Origin: Yarrowia lipolytica | Lineage: Eukaryota; Ascomycota; Dipodascomycetes; Dipodascales | Reading direction: 5' to 3' | NCBI RefSeq assembly: GCF_001761485.1 | Contig: NC_090770.1 | Location: 806,001-870,000, forward strand | Length of the DNA stretch: 64,000 nucleotides | Part shown: in pieces, positions 42,639 through 54,118 of the stretch | How positions within the stretch are numbered: position 1 is the first letter of the stretch | Layout: every line of letters begins with the position of its first letter | Notes under the pieces: generated by a model | Told to the model about the DNA's origin: nothing | The model's input: only the letters and a program-made list of their open reading frames with translations | Database searches by the model: none | Made by a program: the position numbers and the translations under genes

Positions 42639-43037
42639 ATGAGAGATATCCAGGCCAGATTTGCAAACTACCACTCAGATACCCCAGCCAGATACACCGA
42701 CAGATATCCTTCAACACATCCAGTGTTTCAAGGCACAGCAAAGCGAGCCACCAGAACCATGTCTGGCTTCGCTAAACACACGTCAATGAGAAAAGCGATT
42801 GCCCAAAACCAGCTCAAGATGCAGGTTCAGACCCAGGACTTTGGAATTGCTGTAATCCGGAACGTGCGAGTTCATCAGACCCAGGACACTGTCATGTCCA
42901 AGACCCGCGACTTTCTCGTCTGGTTCGACGAAGTGTGGGAGGGAGCAGACAAGTGGAGGTTCGATGATAACTGGAAGGAGTTTGACGACTCTTGGGGCCA
43001 GTACACGGAGCACCGTCTTCTCCTTCGTGTGAGGTGA
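42639..43037 (+). CDS. Unknown 132-residue protein
   Basis: An ORF from ATG in the context ACACAATG, below TATA-rich DNA, coding a basic N-terminal half (HTSMRKAIAQNQLKMQVQTQDF) and an acidic Trp-rich C-terminal half (WFDEVWEGADKWRFDDNWKE, then FDDSWGQY). There is no membrane segment or signal peptide, and no recognised domain. The Trp/Asp pattern is unusual and unlikely by chance. It ends 210 bases from the convergent SEC12 gene. Confidence 0.6.
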   Translation: MRDIQARFANYHSDTPARYTDRYPSTHPVFQGTAKRATRTMSGFAKHTSMRKAIAQNQLKMQVQTQDFGIAVIRNVRVHQTQDTVMSKTRDFLVWFDEVWEGADKWRFDDNWKEFDDSWGQYTEHRLLLRVR

Positions 43038-43249
43038 GGACTGGGGCATGTCATAACATGATCCCTTTAGCTACATTTGACTACAGCTTTGATATTAACG
43101 GGCAGGTGATACATAACTAATGAACAAAATAGAAAGAAACTGTTTTCAGAGCTGTACAAGTGCTTATTGAACTGGAGCAGTAGTAATCGTAATAGTCTGG
43201 GCTGGTCAATCACATAAATACAATTCTTACTTATACTAGATCTGCAACA

Positions 43250-44501
43250 CTACCACTGACGGGTTCCAACAATCTTCTGGTAAGCAATGGCCACAAACAG
43301 GATGAGAATGGTCAGAATGATAATGTCAAACAGCTTGTTGCCTCCAAAGTTGCCATCGGCAGGGATATCAATGACTCCGAGAGTGTTGGAAGCAGACACA
43401 GAGACAGCCATGGTCTCATCCTCGTTAAGAGCAACTCGGGTGATGGCAAACTCATGGGCCTCTTTGTACTGTTTGAGCAGACGCAGGTTGTCGGCGGAGA
43501 AAATGGATAGACTGAGGTCCTGGTGAGCAGTGAAGATGTACTTGTCGTGGCAGGCCAGAGCAGTCACCTTCTTGAGGTTCTTGTACGAGCTGAATGACAC
43601 CTCTTCGAACTTGTCTCCGTGCATCTTGACCAGCTTGATACCATCCTTGGCTCCCACAGCAATAGCAGCAACCACCGCCGAGGACTTGAGGAAGGCAGCC
43701 CGGGAGAAGGTCTCGCCCTTGATAGACTCCGAGTTGAAAATGTGCTTTCCGTCGGCCGAGTTGGCTACAACAAGAGTCTTGTCCGTCACGTAGACAAACT
43801 TGGACTCGTCCAGAGACAGAGACATGCCGTTGATCTCACTCTCGGTCTTCTCCTGGAAGTTGACTGCGTGATCCTTGACATCAATGGAGTAGATGTATCC
43901 AGGAGCCGTGGAGTTGCTGAGAATCACAGACTTGTGCTTGGGCACAGCCAGCGCCCCCTTCTGGTAGTCGAGAATGCCAACGTCTTCAAAGACTTGTGAG
44001 GACTTGGTTTCGCTCCATTTCTCCTTGTCGTCCGAGAGCGAGAAGAGTCGCAGATGCTGGTTCTTGCCGCTCTTGAGAGTTTCACTGTTGCTGTTTACAC
44101 CGGCGTAAATGGTGTTCTTGTCGAAAATTGCTAAGCTCGTGGGATTGTCTTCTTTTTTCGACAGCTCAATCTCGGAGATCTTCTTGGGCATGTCGGGTCC
44201 CTTGATCTTGACGATGCTCTGAGTTAGTGTGTTCCACGTAACCAGTGACCAATCACATGAATCACATGAATTGGTTACGGCACAGAATGCCACATTGAGC
44301 AAAGTTTGTCCACTTTGTTTGTGTCTGTTTCCAACCCGCCAGAAGCATGCCTGCCACCACGGTTCAACCACTGATACTCACCAGCTTGTTGGGGATGCCG
44401 TGGTTTCCCTCTCCGCCGCCTCCGCCGACGATCACGTGATCCTTGTCGAGAAATTCGGCCACAAATAGTGGATAGTCGAGCTCCAATCCTCTCAGTGACA
44501 T
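43250..44501 (-). CDS. SEC12: Sar1 guanine nucleotide exchange factor Sec12 (two exons)
   Basis: Spliced from exon 1 (44501-44382, 40 codons) and exon 2 (44218-43250), giving 362 residues. Exon 1 reads MSLRGLELDYPLFVAEFLDK and then DHVIVGGGGGEGNHGIPNKL, the conserved Sec12 start whose glycine-rich loop binds potassium and contacts Sar1. The second exon contains WD40-like beta-propeller repeats and ends with a single membrane helix (LFDIIILTILILFVAIAYQ) and a short lumenal tail. Sec12 is an ER membrane protein that loads GTP on Sar1 to start COPII coat assembly. The exons join in phase 0. The unspliced upstream part of the exon 2 frame has no ATG-led Sec12 sequence, so splicing is needed. Confidence 0.93.
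44219..44381 (-). other. Spliceosomal intron of SEC12
   Basis: A 163-base intron: donor GTGAGTATC at 44381, branch site CACTAAC near 44231-44225, acceptor TCAG ending at 44219. The branch A lies only about five bases from the acceptor AG, the arrangement characteristic of Yarrowia introns. Phase 0. Confidence 0.92.
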
Positions 44502-45204
44502 TGTGTGTATGGGTGGTTTGCTGCTGGTGATGTTCGGAGCTACGAGTACGTGTTGCGCGCGTTGATTAATTTAGCTCATGCATGAAGTTCTTTAATGGAG
44601 AGAGAGGTAGAAGTCGGAATAAAATAGAAAAAAAAGCGGAAAAAAAAATTCAGATTTATTCGCATTAATTCGGGTGATTGTTGAAATATATATAACCCGC
44701 CAAATCCCGTCCCTGTAAAATTCTCACCTTCTGAATGAGCCAATGTTGAGTCCTTTCATCGAAACACCCAATTATGTCGTTTGCATAAGCGAGGCGTTGG
44801 ATGTGAAATAATTGTAAGATCGCACAGAATAATTAGTTTGCTGAAGTTGATGTCCATCTGGTCAACTGGGGCATTTTTTCATAGCTCATCATTAACAGTT
44901 TCTTTTATCTACGAGCTCATGTAGTTTTTGTTTCGTGCAAACTGTAGAAACTACCGCGAGAGAAGCACATTGCATCATCCATTGTGGGATTACTTGACAA
45001 ATGTATAATTTGTTGAACATTTTGTTTACTTCTTAAACATTCACTTAGAGAGTTTATCTCCACTTCCACTAAACCAACCCCTACTACTTACCTCATCTTC
45101 TCCCAGGCAGACAAAGTTCGGCATGAAGGAGAGTGTATCTCTCCCGATAAGCGCCTACTTGTAGACTGATCTCCCCATCCCACTTTTACACAACACAGAC
45201 ACCA
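44502..45204. other. Divergent promoter region of SEC12 and BUD16
   Basis: 700 bases, with an A-rich block at 44625-44665 and AT-rich words around 44690 and 44820. No gene or RNA was seen. Confidence 0.5.
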
Positions 45205-46137
45205 ATGAAACACCTGCTTGCGATCCAGTCCCACGTAGTCCATGGCTACGTGGGCAACAAGGCAGCTACCTTCCCTCTCCAGTGCTTGGGCTGGGAGGTG
45301 GATGCTCTCAACACGGTGCATTTTTCAAACAACACGGGATACGGCACGGTCAAGGGCACCAAGGCGTCTGCTCAGGAGATTCTCGACGTCTACGAAGGCC
45401 TCAAACTTGCAGGGCTGTCGTATGAGTTTCTGCTGACCGGCTACGTTCCTGGAGAGGAAGGAGTGGAGGCAGTGGGAAAGGTGGGAGAAGATCTCAAAAC
45501 CAACAACCCTTCGTTGATCTGGCTGCTGGATCCGGTTCTGGGCGACGCCGGACGAATGTACGTGTCGGAAAAGACCATTCCTGTGTATCAGGATATTCTG
45601 AAGAGTGGCAAGGTGACGTTGGTGACCCCCAACCAGTTTGAAGCAGAACTGCTCACAGGAATCAAGATCACAGACCGAGAAACGCTCAAGCAGGCGCTGA
45701 CAGCCTTCCATACTACCTATAAGACACCTTACGTGGCCATTTCGTCTCTGTCCTTTTCCGATAACGACAATATCCTCTACTCGGCAGGATCTACGCTGGA
45801 CAAAGATGGATCGACCTCAACATACATTTACGAGTTCAACAAGATCAACTCATACTTCACCGGCACTGGCGATATATTTGCAGCTCTGCTTTCCGACAGA
45901 TTCTACACCTATCACACTCTCAAGCCAGTTCCTGACCCACTGTCTGTGGCTGTGGGAGAAGTGCTGGGAGTGGTTCAGCAGATTCTCAAGATAACCGATG
46001 AAAGCGCTCGAAAGTCGGGTATAAAGAGAGGCGAGATTGGCAACGCCGAGAGCATGAAGCAGTGTGAGCTGCGAATCATCGAGTGCAAGGATATTTTCGG
46101 TGATGCCACCGTCCCTTACAAGGCCCAGACCATTTAA
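45205..46137 (+). CDS. BUD16: Pyridoxal kinase
   Basis: A 310-residue ribokinase-superfamily enzyme that phosphorylates pyridoxal, pyridoxine and pyridoxamine with ATP to make vitamin B6 coenzymes in the cytosol. The N-terminus, LLAIQSHVVHGYVGNKAATF, then PLQCLGWEVDALNTVHFSNN, is the typical PdxK start with its substrate-binding Ser and Val-His-Gly. Further on are the ATP-site segments WLLDPVLGD and VTPNQFEAELLTG, and the catalytic GTGD motif (SYFTGTGDIFAALL). The length matches yeast Bud16. The start at 45205 follows a CA-rich leader. It is divergent from SEC12. Confidence 0.94.
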   Translation: MKHLLAIQSHVVHGYVGNKAATFPLQCLGWEVDALNTVHFSNNTGYGTVKGTKASAQEILDVYEGLKLAGLSYEFLLTGYVPGEEGVEAVGKVGEDLKTNNPSLIWLLDPVLGDAGRMYVSEKTIPVYQDILKSGKVTLVTPNQFEAELLTGIKITDRETLKQALTAFHTTYKTPYVAISSLSFSDNDNILYSAGSTLDKDGSTSTYIYEFNKINSYFTGTGDIFAALLSDRFYTYHTLKPVPDPLSVAVGEVLGVVQQILKITDESARKSGIKRGEIGNAESMKQCELRIIECKDIFGDATVPYKAQTI

Positions 46138-48158
46138 CCCCATATAGATGCTACAATAGATGTATTATTAGTAGTCCCGACGAGTGTATCGACACGAAAG
46201 GGTACAGACAAGCTGACGAGAGTGATCTCTGTTGACTTTTATATTGCTTCGCCAACTTTGAGGACACCCATTCACTGGAAACTCCACCATCTCTATTGAT
46301 TGTCACGAGCCAGATACACGCAGGTACAACTGACGACAGTCTGACTACGGTCCTTGGATCTGCACGCCAGCCATTTCAAACCATTGTTTGCAGCAGAAAC
46401 CCCGTCGGCTTCTCTGATTACACTACCCCCTTTGGTCTTACCTATAGGGCGCCTCTCCACAGCACGCAAAAGAGAGTCTTTGGACGCTGGTTCGCGCAGT
46501 TTTATCCCCAATTTCACCCTTTCTTTTTCTTCTTTTGGCCCTACAAGAAAATCAAGTGAGGAATGAGACTCCAAACTTCATCTGTAGCCCTTTTTTGGCT
46601 GGCTCTTCGGCCTTTTGGTACACTACCAAATCGACATGATCAGAGTTGATGTCCCCTTGGAGGAAGAAGAGAGGAGCTAAGAACCTTGCGATGGCCTTTG
46701 AATGAGAGTCTCGAGTTGATTGATAGCTTGGGCAGGATGTGATTCAGAAGTGTGTCAGAAGTGAGTCAGAAGTGAGTCAGAAGTGAGTCCGGGGAGGTGA
46801 TTGAGAATGAAAGGGGTTAGAACAAGCAACAAAAAAAGTGGAAAAGAAGGAAATATCGAGAGATTCCTATGTAAACATCTGCAGCTACCAATTTATAACT
46901 GGTCCCTATGTGCAACCGCCTCATGGCCCCTGCCGATGCTACTTGTATTGGTACGCTGCTCGGTTTCTGCAGCAGCAGAGAGGGAGCTCGAGATGACTCT
47001 GTCCATTGTCTCCGGCACTTGTAGCCATGACCTGCCATTACAAAAGGAGGTCTGAGCCTGCTTCTTTTGGTTTAGGACTCACTGACTGAAGAGTATTTCA
47101 TATTCAGTCGTTCCAACTAGGGTTGCCATTAACCAATGGTCAATCTCTAGTCGGCCCTCCTAGCCACGCAATTCTCCGATTACGATCTTGGACTCTCCAC
47201 TCTCATGGAAGACGGCTCCCGAGGGAGATGGAATCGTTGCTCTGGACGGCCAATGGTGGGCCCACTCGAGAGCTCTACCGCGACCTCGTTTTTTAAAGGA
47301 AAGAGTCAGCTGTCTTGGCTCGAAAGAAAACTGATAGCAATCTTCAAGCGAAGTTGATATTCAGCGAGAAACACATTCTCCAATCTCGCTGCCACCACTC
47401 CAACAAATGGAGGCCATCCCTGGAACATGAGAAGAAAGGACTGATGTTGAATAAACCAACTTTTGCTATACACCAGACTCTTCTCTCTAACAGAGAGACT
47501 CGTCAGGAGAGTCTCAGCACTCTGGTGAAGGATTCGACTGAGCACGCCATCAGGTAGACAAAACAGCTGAGAGAATTTGTTCTTGGAATGGAAACTGGAG
47601 ATGAAACTGAAGGTTTGTCACTCACGTCAGGGGGCATCTGAAAGCAGGAGAACCTAAAAACTTGATCTGGGATCGGTGAAGATAGCCGACGCCCTAGGTG
47701 GCGAAGGTCGGGGGAGGTTTGATGACATGTTTGGTCTTTCTGAGCGTTCAAGTGTCGAATGTCGGTCGCGAATGGCAGAAGCCTGTGAGATCGTCGGTTT
47801 ATCAGCTGCCCTCTTTAGAACTTTGCTGTTGTTTCATTAATGATGACACTTCTTGACAGAGCAAGTTGGAGCGGAGTCTTCAACTCGATAGGAGCCACAC
47901 AACCAGGACCCAATTGTCCAAGTTGTAGTGGTCCAGGATACCCTCTCCAGAGTATGAGACGCGCCAGAGTCGCGGAAACACCCCATTGTCTTCCTACTCT
48001 CAAATCCACAAACGTCCACAGCCCTGTATCCATGTAATTGTACGAGTAAGACGCAAGTTAATGTATGCGTTAGCGTCATCATCGAGAGACTGAAGAGCAG
48101 TACAAGTTGACACAGGGTCACGATCTCAGGTCCAAAAAAGAACAGCTTCGCTGCTGAT
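46138..48158. other. Non-coding interval with small repeat
   Basis: 2 kb without a supported gene. It includes four copies of an 11-base repeat at 46743-46786. The word CTTCGGCCTTTTGG near 46603 resembles the U2 snRNA 5' stem, but the rest of U2 is absent. Open frames here are short and overlap on both strands. Confidence 0.5.
46743..46786. repeat. 11-base tandem repeat, four copies
   Basis: Units of the type GTCAGAAGTGA, the first differing at its ends. Confidence 0.7.
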
Positions 48159-48246
48159 AGGGCCCAACCGGGAATTGAACCCGGGACCTCTCGCAAATTG
48201 CCTAGGACACCCTAAGCGAGAATTATACCACTAAACCATCGGGCCC
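48159..48246 (-). tRNA. tRNA-Pro(AGG) with intron
   Basis: The acceptor stem is GGGCCCG/TGGGCCC, the D-arm ATGGTTTAGTGG and the T-arm CCGGGTTCAATTCCCGG. The anticodon stem CTCGC/GCGAG holds the loop TTAGGG, whose anticodon AGG is followed by an intron of about 14 bases containing CCTA, complementary to the anticodon. The body is close to yeast proline tRNAs. A T6 terminator lies about 20 bases downstream. Confidence 0.9.
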
Positions 48247-48616
48247 TGGATGAAATTTCCGAGTTCCGATGGAGTGGGGGATCCTAAAAGTGTAATTTTT
48301 TAAAAAAATGAAGAAAAAATTCGGTTTTGGGAGGAAATTGGGGGTTATTTTGGGCTAAAAAGAAAGATAATCACTTAAAAATCATCTTCAATTGTTATTA
48401 TCCGCCATTTCCTCACCCTTGACACTCATATCTTGCTGTTTCTATGACTCTTTTGTCCACCTCGGGTAGTCCTTCTGTATACAGTTTCGCTTATCGGATA
48501 ACAAAAGTTTATATTTTACTTCTCCGCACAAGTGACTAATTCCTGGATCATATATAATTCATTCTCCCCGCACACCACAACAACACCAAAAAAAAAACAC
48601 TGTTACACAAACAACA
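48247..48616. other. Promoter region of the aminotransferase gene
   Basis: 370 bases, A/T-rich. TATATAAT lies at 48551-48558, 66 bases before the ATG at 48617, with a CA-rich leader. Confidence 0.55.
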
Positions 48617-49963
48617 ATGTCAGTGTTTCAAACAGACGTGCACGCTACTCTTCCCCGGACAATTGGCGGAAAGGGCACGGAATTGACCATCGAAGAAGAT
48701 GGACAGACTCGAACGGTGCTGGACGCGTGTGGAGGAGCAGCGGTGGCAGCCCTGGGACACGGAAATGAGCGCATGATTGCCAAGATCCAGCAGGCTGCCG
48801 GTCTGCCTTACATTCTGAGTCACGGGCTGGGCTCGAAGCACGCAGATGATCTGGCAAAGTACCTGGTAGAGCAGTCTCCTGAGGGCTCCTTTTCCAGTGC
48901 TGTCTTCCTCAACTCTGGCAGTGAGGCCAATGAAGCAGCTCTGAAGCTTTCCAAGCAGTACTTTGTGGAGAAGAACGAACCCAAACGAGTCAATTACATC
49001 TCGCGACACTTCTCCTACCATGGCAGCACTTTAGGCGTTCTTTCTCTGGGCGGATTTCAGTCACGTCGAAAGCCCTACGCTGACGTTCTCAACACCTCAA
49101 ACTTCCACAAAGTTTCCACCTGTTTCTACTATCGGGGAGCCAAGCCCGGTCAGACGGAAGAGGAATATACCCAGCAGCTGCTAGACGAGCTGGATGCCAA
49201 GTTCCAACACCTGGGTCCCGAAACCGTCATCAGTTTCACTTGTGAGACCGTCATTGGAGCAACTCTCGGTTGTGTGCCTCCTACGAAGGGCTACATTAAG
49301 GGCTGTCGAGACATTTGCCACAAGTATGGTGCGCTGTTCGTGCTGGACGAGGTCATGAGCGGAATGGGACGCTGTGGAACGTACCATGCTTGGCAGCACG
49401 AAATGGACGAGGGCCCAGATCTGCAACCCGTAGCCAAGGTACTTGGAGGAGGATATGTGCCTCTGGCTGCCGTTCTCATCTCTCCAAAGGTGTACAATGT
49501 GTTCAAAAGCGGAAGTGGTCACGTGGTTGGACATCAGACGTACCAGGACCATATCTTTGCCACAAGTGTAGGTCTGGAGCTTCAGAAGATCATCAAGGAG
49601 GACCAACTGGTGGAAAGAAGCCGTTTCCTTGGTCTCAAGCTTGAAAAGATGCTCAAGAAAGCACTTGCCAACAACCCCAACGTTGGTGATATTCGTGGAC
49701 GAGGTCTCTTCTGGGACGTGGAGTTTGTTCAGGATAAAGAGACAAAGAAGGCGTTCCCTATAGCAGTGGGGTTTTCCACCAAGGTTTACAAGGCCGGCAT
49801 GAAGCGAGGAGTTCATTTTCTGAAGGGTGTGGGCACTGTGGATTCGTTCGAAGGGGACCATATCATTCTCAGTCCACCTTATACTGTCTCCGAAGAGGAG
49901 TTGACCAAGATAGTGGATGTGTTGAAGGCTAGTGTTGAGGAGGCTCAGGGTGAGTCCTTGTAA
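48617..49963 (+). CDS. Class III PLP-dependent aminotransferase
   Basis: A 448-residue fold-type I aminotransferase of the omega-amino-acid group (relatives: 4-aminobutyrate, ornithine and BioA-type transaminases). Visible are the phosphate-binding NSGSEANEAALKL near residue 97, the FSYHGSTLGVLSLGG ring-stacking segment, FVLDEVMSGMGRCG with the PLP-contacting Asp, and the Schiff-base lysine Lys274 in AKVLGGGYVPLAAV. There is no obvious mitochondrial presequence, so a cytosolic site is likely. The amino donor cannot be set from sequence. The lack of strong UGA1 or CAR2 features points to one of the less studied fungal class III enzymes. The first ATG follows a TATA box. Confidence 0.9.
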   Translation: MSVFQTDVHATLPRTIGGKGTELTIEEDGQTRTVLDACGGAAVAALGHGNERMIAKIQQAAGLPYILSHGLGSKHADDLAKYLVEQSPEGSFSSAVFLNSGSEANEAALKLSKQYFVEKNEPKRVNYISRHFSYHGSTLGVLSLGGFQSRRKPYADVLNTSNFHKVSTCFYYRGAKPGQTEEEYTQQLLDELDAKFQHLGPETVISFTCETVIGATLGCVPPTKGYIKGCRDICHKYGALFVLDEVMSGMGRCGTYHAWQHEMDEGPDLQPVAKVLGGGYVPLAAVLISPKVYNVFKSGSGHVVGHQTYQDHIFATSVGLELQKIIKEDQLVERSRFLGLKLEKMLKKALANNPNVGDIRGRGLFWDVEFVQDKETKKAFPIAVGFSTKVYKAGMKRGVHFLKGVGTVDSFEGDHIILSPPYTVSEEELTKIVDVLKASVEEAQGESL

Positions 49964-51356
49964 CAATCCAGTTATATTCATCTTTTGCTCTGTGGTCTAT
50001 CACTGTATGTTCTATGCATATAATACAATGTTTAATATCGTGTACTCTTACTTGCACCAGGCGGGGATATAAAATACTACCATAGTTTTCTTTTCTCAGT
50101 TTTCCGCCCACAATTCTCCGCCTAAACAGTTTCCTGCTATTCGCAAGTGGTCTGGTATGATTTCCTTCTTCTATATATCTGACTAGTGTTTCATGCTAAC
50201 CATCCATCTCATCAGGACAGCCATATTCCCTTTCCAAGGTGGATTTACTTTCTGTCTCTTTCGAGACGCCAATGTTGACCACTGGGTTGGTTTGCACAAG
50301 CCAGGTTTACTTTTGTTTCTCATGAGGCGGAGTGTCCGCTTCAGGACTGTTCCTTCGGTTGTTGGAAAACATGCAACGAACTGTTTTTTCCACCATTAAA
50401 TCGGTGCTAATGGCTCTAACTGATGGAAAGGTACGAAATTTACTCTGAAAACAAAAATTCCACATAAAACTGAACGGGGGACTGAACCTGAGAGGGCTAC
50501 ACTACAAGTAGGCGTCACCGGGTTCCTACAGGGAGTGAGAGCTTGAAGGCACGAGGACGCGGAGGGTTGTAATGCGAGTCATTGATGCAACTGATGTAGG
50601 AATGAGAAGGGGGTGGAGAAACAATGGTTTAAAGGCCCGGTATATCTCACTCATTTCCAAAGAAGAGACAGTCAAGTGCTCGTATGACTCCTCAAACATT
50701 AGCTTGTAGTTTGGCGATAAGGTTGTTGGAGGTGCATTATCTGAACTCTAATGGGCTCGGTGAGATGAAGAACAAGAACCGTCAACAACATCAGTTACTA
50801 CTGTATCTAGTACAGTAAATGATTAGTGGTTTGGAATTGGTTGAATGACAATGTCATATTTCTTTGGAAATGGGTTGAATGATAATGTCATACTTTGTTG
50901 ATGGATGATGTTCTTAGCTGGGGTAACAATGATCAGGCCCCCGGTCAAAAGAACTCTCAACCTCCTGCTTGGTTATAGACTGCTAAAGTACATACTGCAG
51001 TTGCAACTTTTCAACACTTGTGCTGCCATCGATACAACAAATTTCATTACTTTCCCTCCTCCTGCTCGTTCTCATCTCACTAGTCGATTGTCTGCTGTAT
51101 GTACTGTACTTCACGTACCTGGTCAACCCGATCAAGAGTCAATGTGCAATACCATCATTGGTCGTTACTTTCTGAATATGGTTGTAACGTGAAGGATCAG
51201 TCCAACTGCATATATCTCACCAACCCAACTACTCGCAGCAGATCTCCAACCGCAGCTTATTAATCAAAAATATCAGAGGAACAAAAAATACACCGATCAG
51301 CTGAAGCTATGGGACTTAAACCCACAATGTTTCCTCCACTGTCAGTTCAGAGAACT
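49964..51356. other. Non-coding interval
   Basis: 1.4 kb without a supported gene. A 33-base imperfect tandem duplication lies at 50833-50898 (GGAATTGGTTGAATGACAAT and on). Downstream of the tRNA-Trp (51283-51356 on the minus strand) is a hairpin like a tRNA T-arm. Confidence 0.5.
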
Positions 51357-51442
51357 TGACATGGACAGGAATTGAACCTGCAACCCTTCGATTACAACCG
51401 AGAAGACTGGAGTCGAAAGCTCTACCATTGAGCCACCACATC
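51357..51442 (-). tRNA. tRNA-Trp(CCA) with intron
   Basis: The body is nearly that of yeast tRNA-Trp: TGGCTCAATGGTAGAGC, the anticodon stem TTCGA/TCGAA with loop CTCCAG, and the T-arm GCAGGTTCAATTCCTGT. The acceptor GATGTGG pairs with CCATGTC, discriminator A. An intron of about 14 bases follows the anticodon CCA. Confidence 0.93.
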
Positions 51443-53280
51443 AGTGCGTCGGATCCGGCTTGGGTAGGAGCCACTTGTCTGGGAAAAGAAAGAAAAGTGC
51501 TATGATGACAAGTTCATATGGTCTATCCACCATCAGCACCCCAGGATTATGCGCAAAACAGCTACCGTCCACATGGCCAACAGTCTACTGATCACATATT
51601 CCTACACGAACAAGAGTCACGTTTTTTACCTGTTGCAACGAGCCCACGTCTTACAGAAACATTGTCGCAATGACCACGTTTATCACATGCCATTCGACTT
51701 TACGTCATCTCTAATACCGTCTACTGCTTCTTCGTTTCTCAGCAGTCCAAGATGTCAGTGTCTGATACGACTACGGTATGTACAGTATGTACTATACCTT
51801 TTAAATATTGATCCGGTCAAGAGATGGAACAGGAAGAATCCGTGAACAAGCGAAAAAGAATGCAATGCGCTCTTCTGAACGATACAATCCGAATCCGATT
51901 TGCGGGTATAACATTGTTTTTAGGCCCAAGTAGCTGAAATGTATTCAGAATTAAAAGAAGAAAAAAAGAAACAAACAAAAAGCAATGGACAGTTATTCAC
52001 ATTATAAAGAGACTTGTATATTAGTCTAGTCGTTATCTAATCGTTATCTAATCGTTATCCAGTTGTCATATAGGTTTTTACTCGTTTCAACTTTTTACAA
52101 CTGCTGTAAGACTTGTAAGCGGAGTAAAGAGACATGGGGCTATGAGTGATGAAAGAGATACTGAAAAGTAAGCATTCTATCACTCTTGAGAGCTGATAAA
52201 ATCCTTTGGAGCGTATATAATTCAACTTTGATGGACCGCCGTCAATTCAAATCACTTCAGATCTGGGCCACTGGAGTGATGGTATGTACTGTAGTCAAAG
52301 AAAAATCATCTTACACCCTCAATTATTTACTCATACTTGGAGTGTTTGAACTTTTATTCACGTTTTTTACGTAAATACAACCAACGTCTTTCAGTCCAGA
52401 AGTATCTGATATTGGGAACCCCAAAAGATGTGCAAGTATCTATTTTGTGCGCGGAAAACACCAAAAACAACCTTGGAATCCGAATAATACATTGCCAACC
52501 AACAAGTACTACAACCACACTGTTCATGACTGTGCTCCGCCAGCCACCGTTAACTTTCTTTCAATCATATTCACTATTAATAAATAGAGTCGATCAACGA
52601 CATGGCGACTAGAAACGGGCCCAAGATGCAGCTGGGGCCGTCTCCGATGCAACCTATCCTGATAGATTGCAGTTTAACTAGGACAGTTGTGTTTGTCCTA
52701 ATGAACGAAAAAACTATCAAACAATCCTCCCACCGTGCCCATCTTGGTTAGTATCTATCCAAGACCGTAATCCAATGAAGGAGCCGTAGCACGGTGGTAA
52801 TCTGCACAAACTGTAGTGAGTCTGTGCAGAGAAAGACACCAGTTTCACACAGGTGATTCATCGTGAACCCCAAGGTCTCCACTGTACGTCCATCAGCATG
52901 CCCTCCGTTGAATATGCATGCTGCTCAGTGAAGTAAGAGCTGTGGGTATTCTGGGCGTCACTGGGTGTCAGTATGAGTTTAGAACAACCTCGCTTCCACA
53001 CAAGTATGATCAAGGGCCAGTCCAGGTTGAAATTGGAACTGACCCTGGTGTTTTGAGAGGATCTAAATGGGTTTATATATTGAGCAGAAGCGGTCGGTGG
53101 CGAGATTCACGTGGGTGGCAAACTGGACATGTGGCAATGAGACAGGCACTCAGAATATTGGCATAGCTATGGGAAGACCATGGTGAAAGATAGAGCCGGG
53201 AATATGGACATATCCGACACCCCCTCATTACCAATTACAGCAACTTCATCATATTATAAAATAAAAAGTGCAGTAGTTCT

Positions 53281-53320
53281 TGTACAGTACATACAGTACT
53301 GTACTGTACTGTACTTGTAG
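53281..53320. repeat. GTACT-rich simple repeat
   Basis: A chain of TGTACAGTAC/GTACTGTACT words, self-complementary along most of its length. Confidence 0.6.
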
Positions 53321-53910
53321 TATATACCATTCATGTCCGTCAATGATATCTCCAGAGTTAGATCTCATCGAGCTGATGAAACTGTACTTTCGCCACTGTG
53401 GGAAGCCCTCGCCAACACTTCCTCCTGAAGTAATGATAGTCGTGTATAACCGAAACAAGATGTCGGTTATACTCGTCACATGTATCTATGACTCCTCAAT
53501 CTTTTCACAAGGCGAAATGGAAGATTTAGAAATCTCTAGAACAGACTTTGTTCGCCACAGTAGACTGCAGCTGAACTGTAAGATAGGGCGTGGTTGAAAA
53601 TTGGAGGCAGAGTAGATTCTCGAAGGAAGGGGAAATAATGTCTAGCTTCACGCGACTTTTGAGGGTGTATTGTATGTTATTTAGCCCCATAGAGGCCCCT
53701 ACCTGTCTATACTGTTCACCTCACCTTGCTGATTTTCGCCACATTATAAGCTGCTTCAATTTTAACAAGCGAATAATTTTTTTGAGTTGGACAAACAAAC
53801 AGAACGTTAGCGAATACGATGCACACGCGAGTCATACCTCCATATCACACGAAGATTGCTCCAGAAGATAACCAGCTTACTGGGCGAGGGTGTCTTAGTT
53901 CTGAGAGCAC

Positions 53911-54014
53911 AGAGTGGGTCGCCGGAGTGTGTCCCCAGAGTAGGTCACCAGAGTGAGTCCCCAGAGTAGGTCACCAGAGTGAGTCACCAGAGCGAGTCGC
54001 CAGAGTGGGTCGTC
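53911..54014. repeat. 13-base minisatellite, eight copies
   Basis: Eight consecutive 13-base units of the type AGAGTGGGTCGCC or AGAGTAGGTCACC, plus a partial ninth. Variation alternates between units (units 3 and 5 are alike, 4 and 6 nearly so), suggesting doubling of a two-unit block. Confidence 0.85.
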
Positions 54015-54018
54015 AGAG

Positions 54019-54118
54019 TGATTCTCTGTGATTCTCCTGTGATTCTCTGTGTGATTTCTCTGTGTTTCTTTATTCTCTGTGATTTTCTGACATTTTCTGT
54101 GATTTTCTGACATTTTGA
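54019..54118. repeat. T-rich TGATTCTCTG-type tandem repeat
   Basis: About nine degenerate units of 10-14 bases (TGATTCTCTG, TGATTTTCTGACATTTTC) immediately after the 13-base array. It is a different motif, so two separate expansions meet here. Confidence 0.6.

Noticed and set aside
46580-46660. U2 snRNA-like word CTTCGGCCTTTTGG
   Set aside because: The branch-site recognition sequence and the rest of the U2 5' domain are missing.
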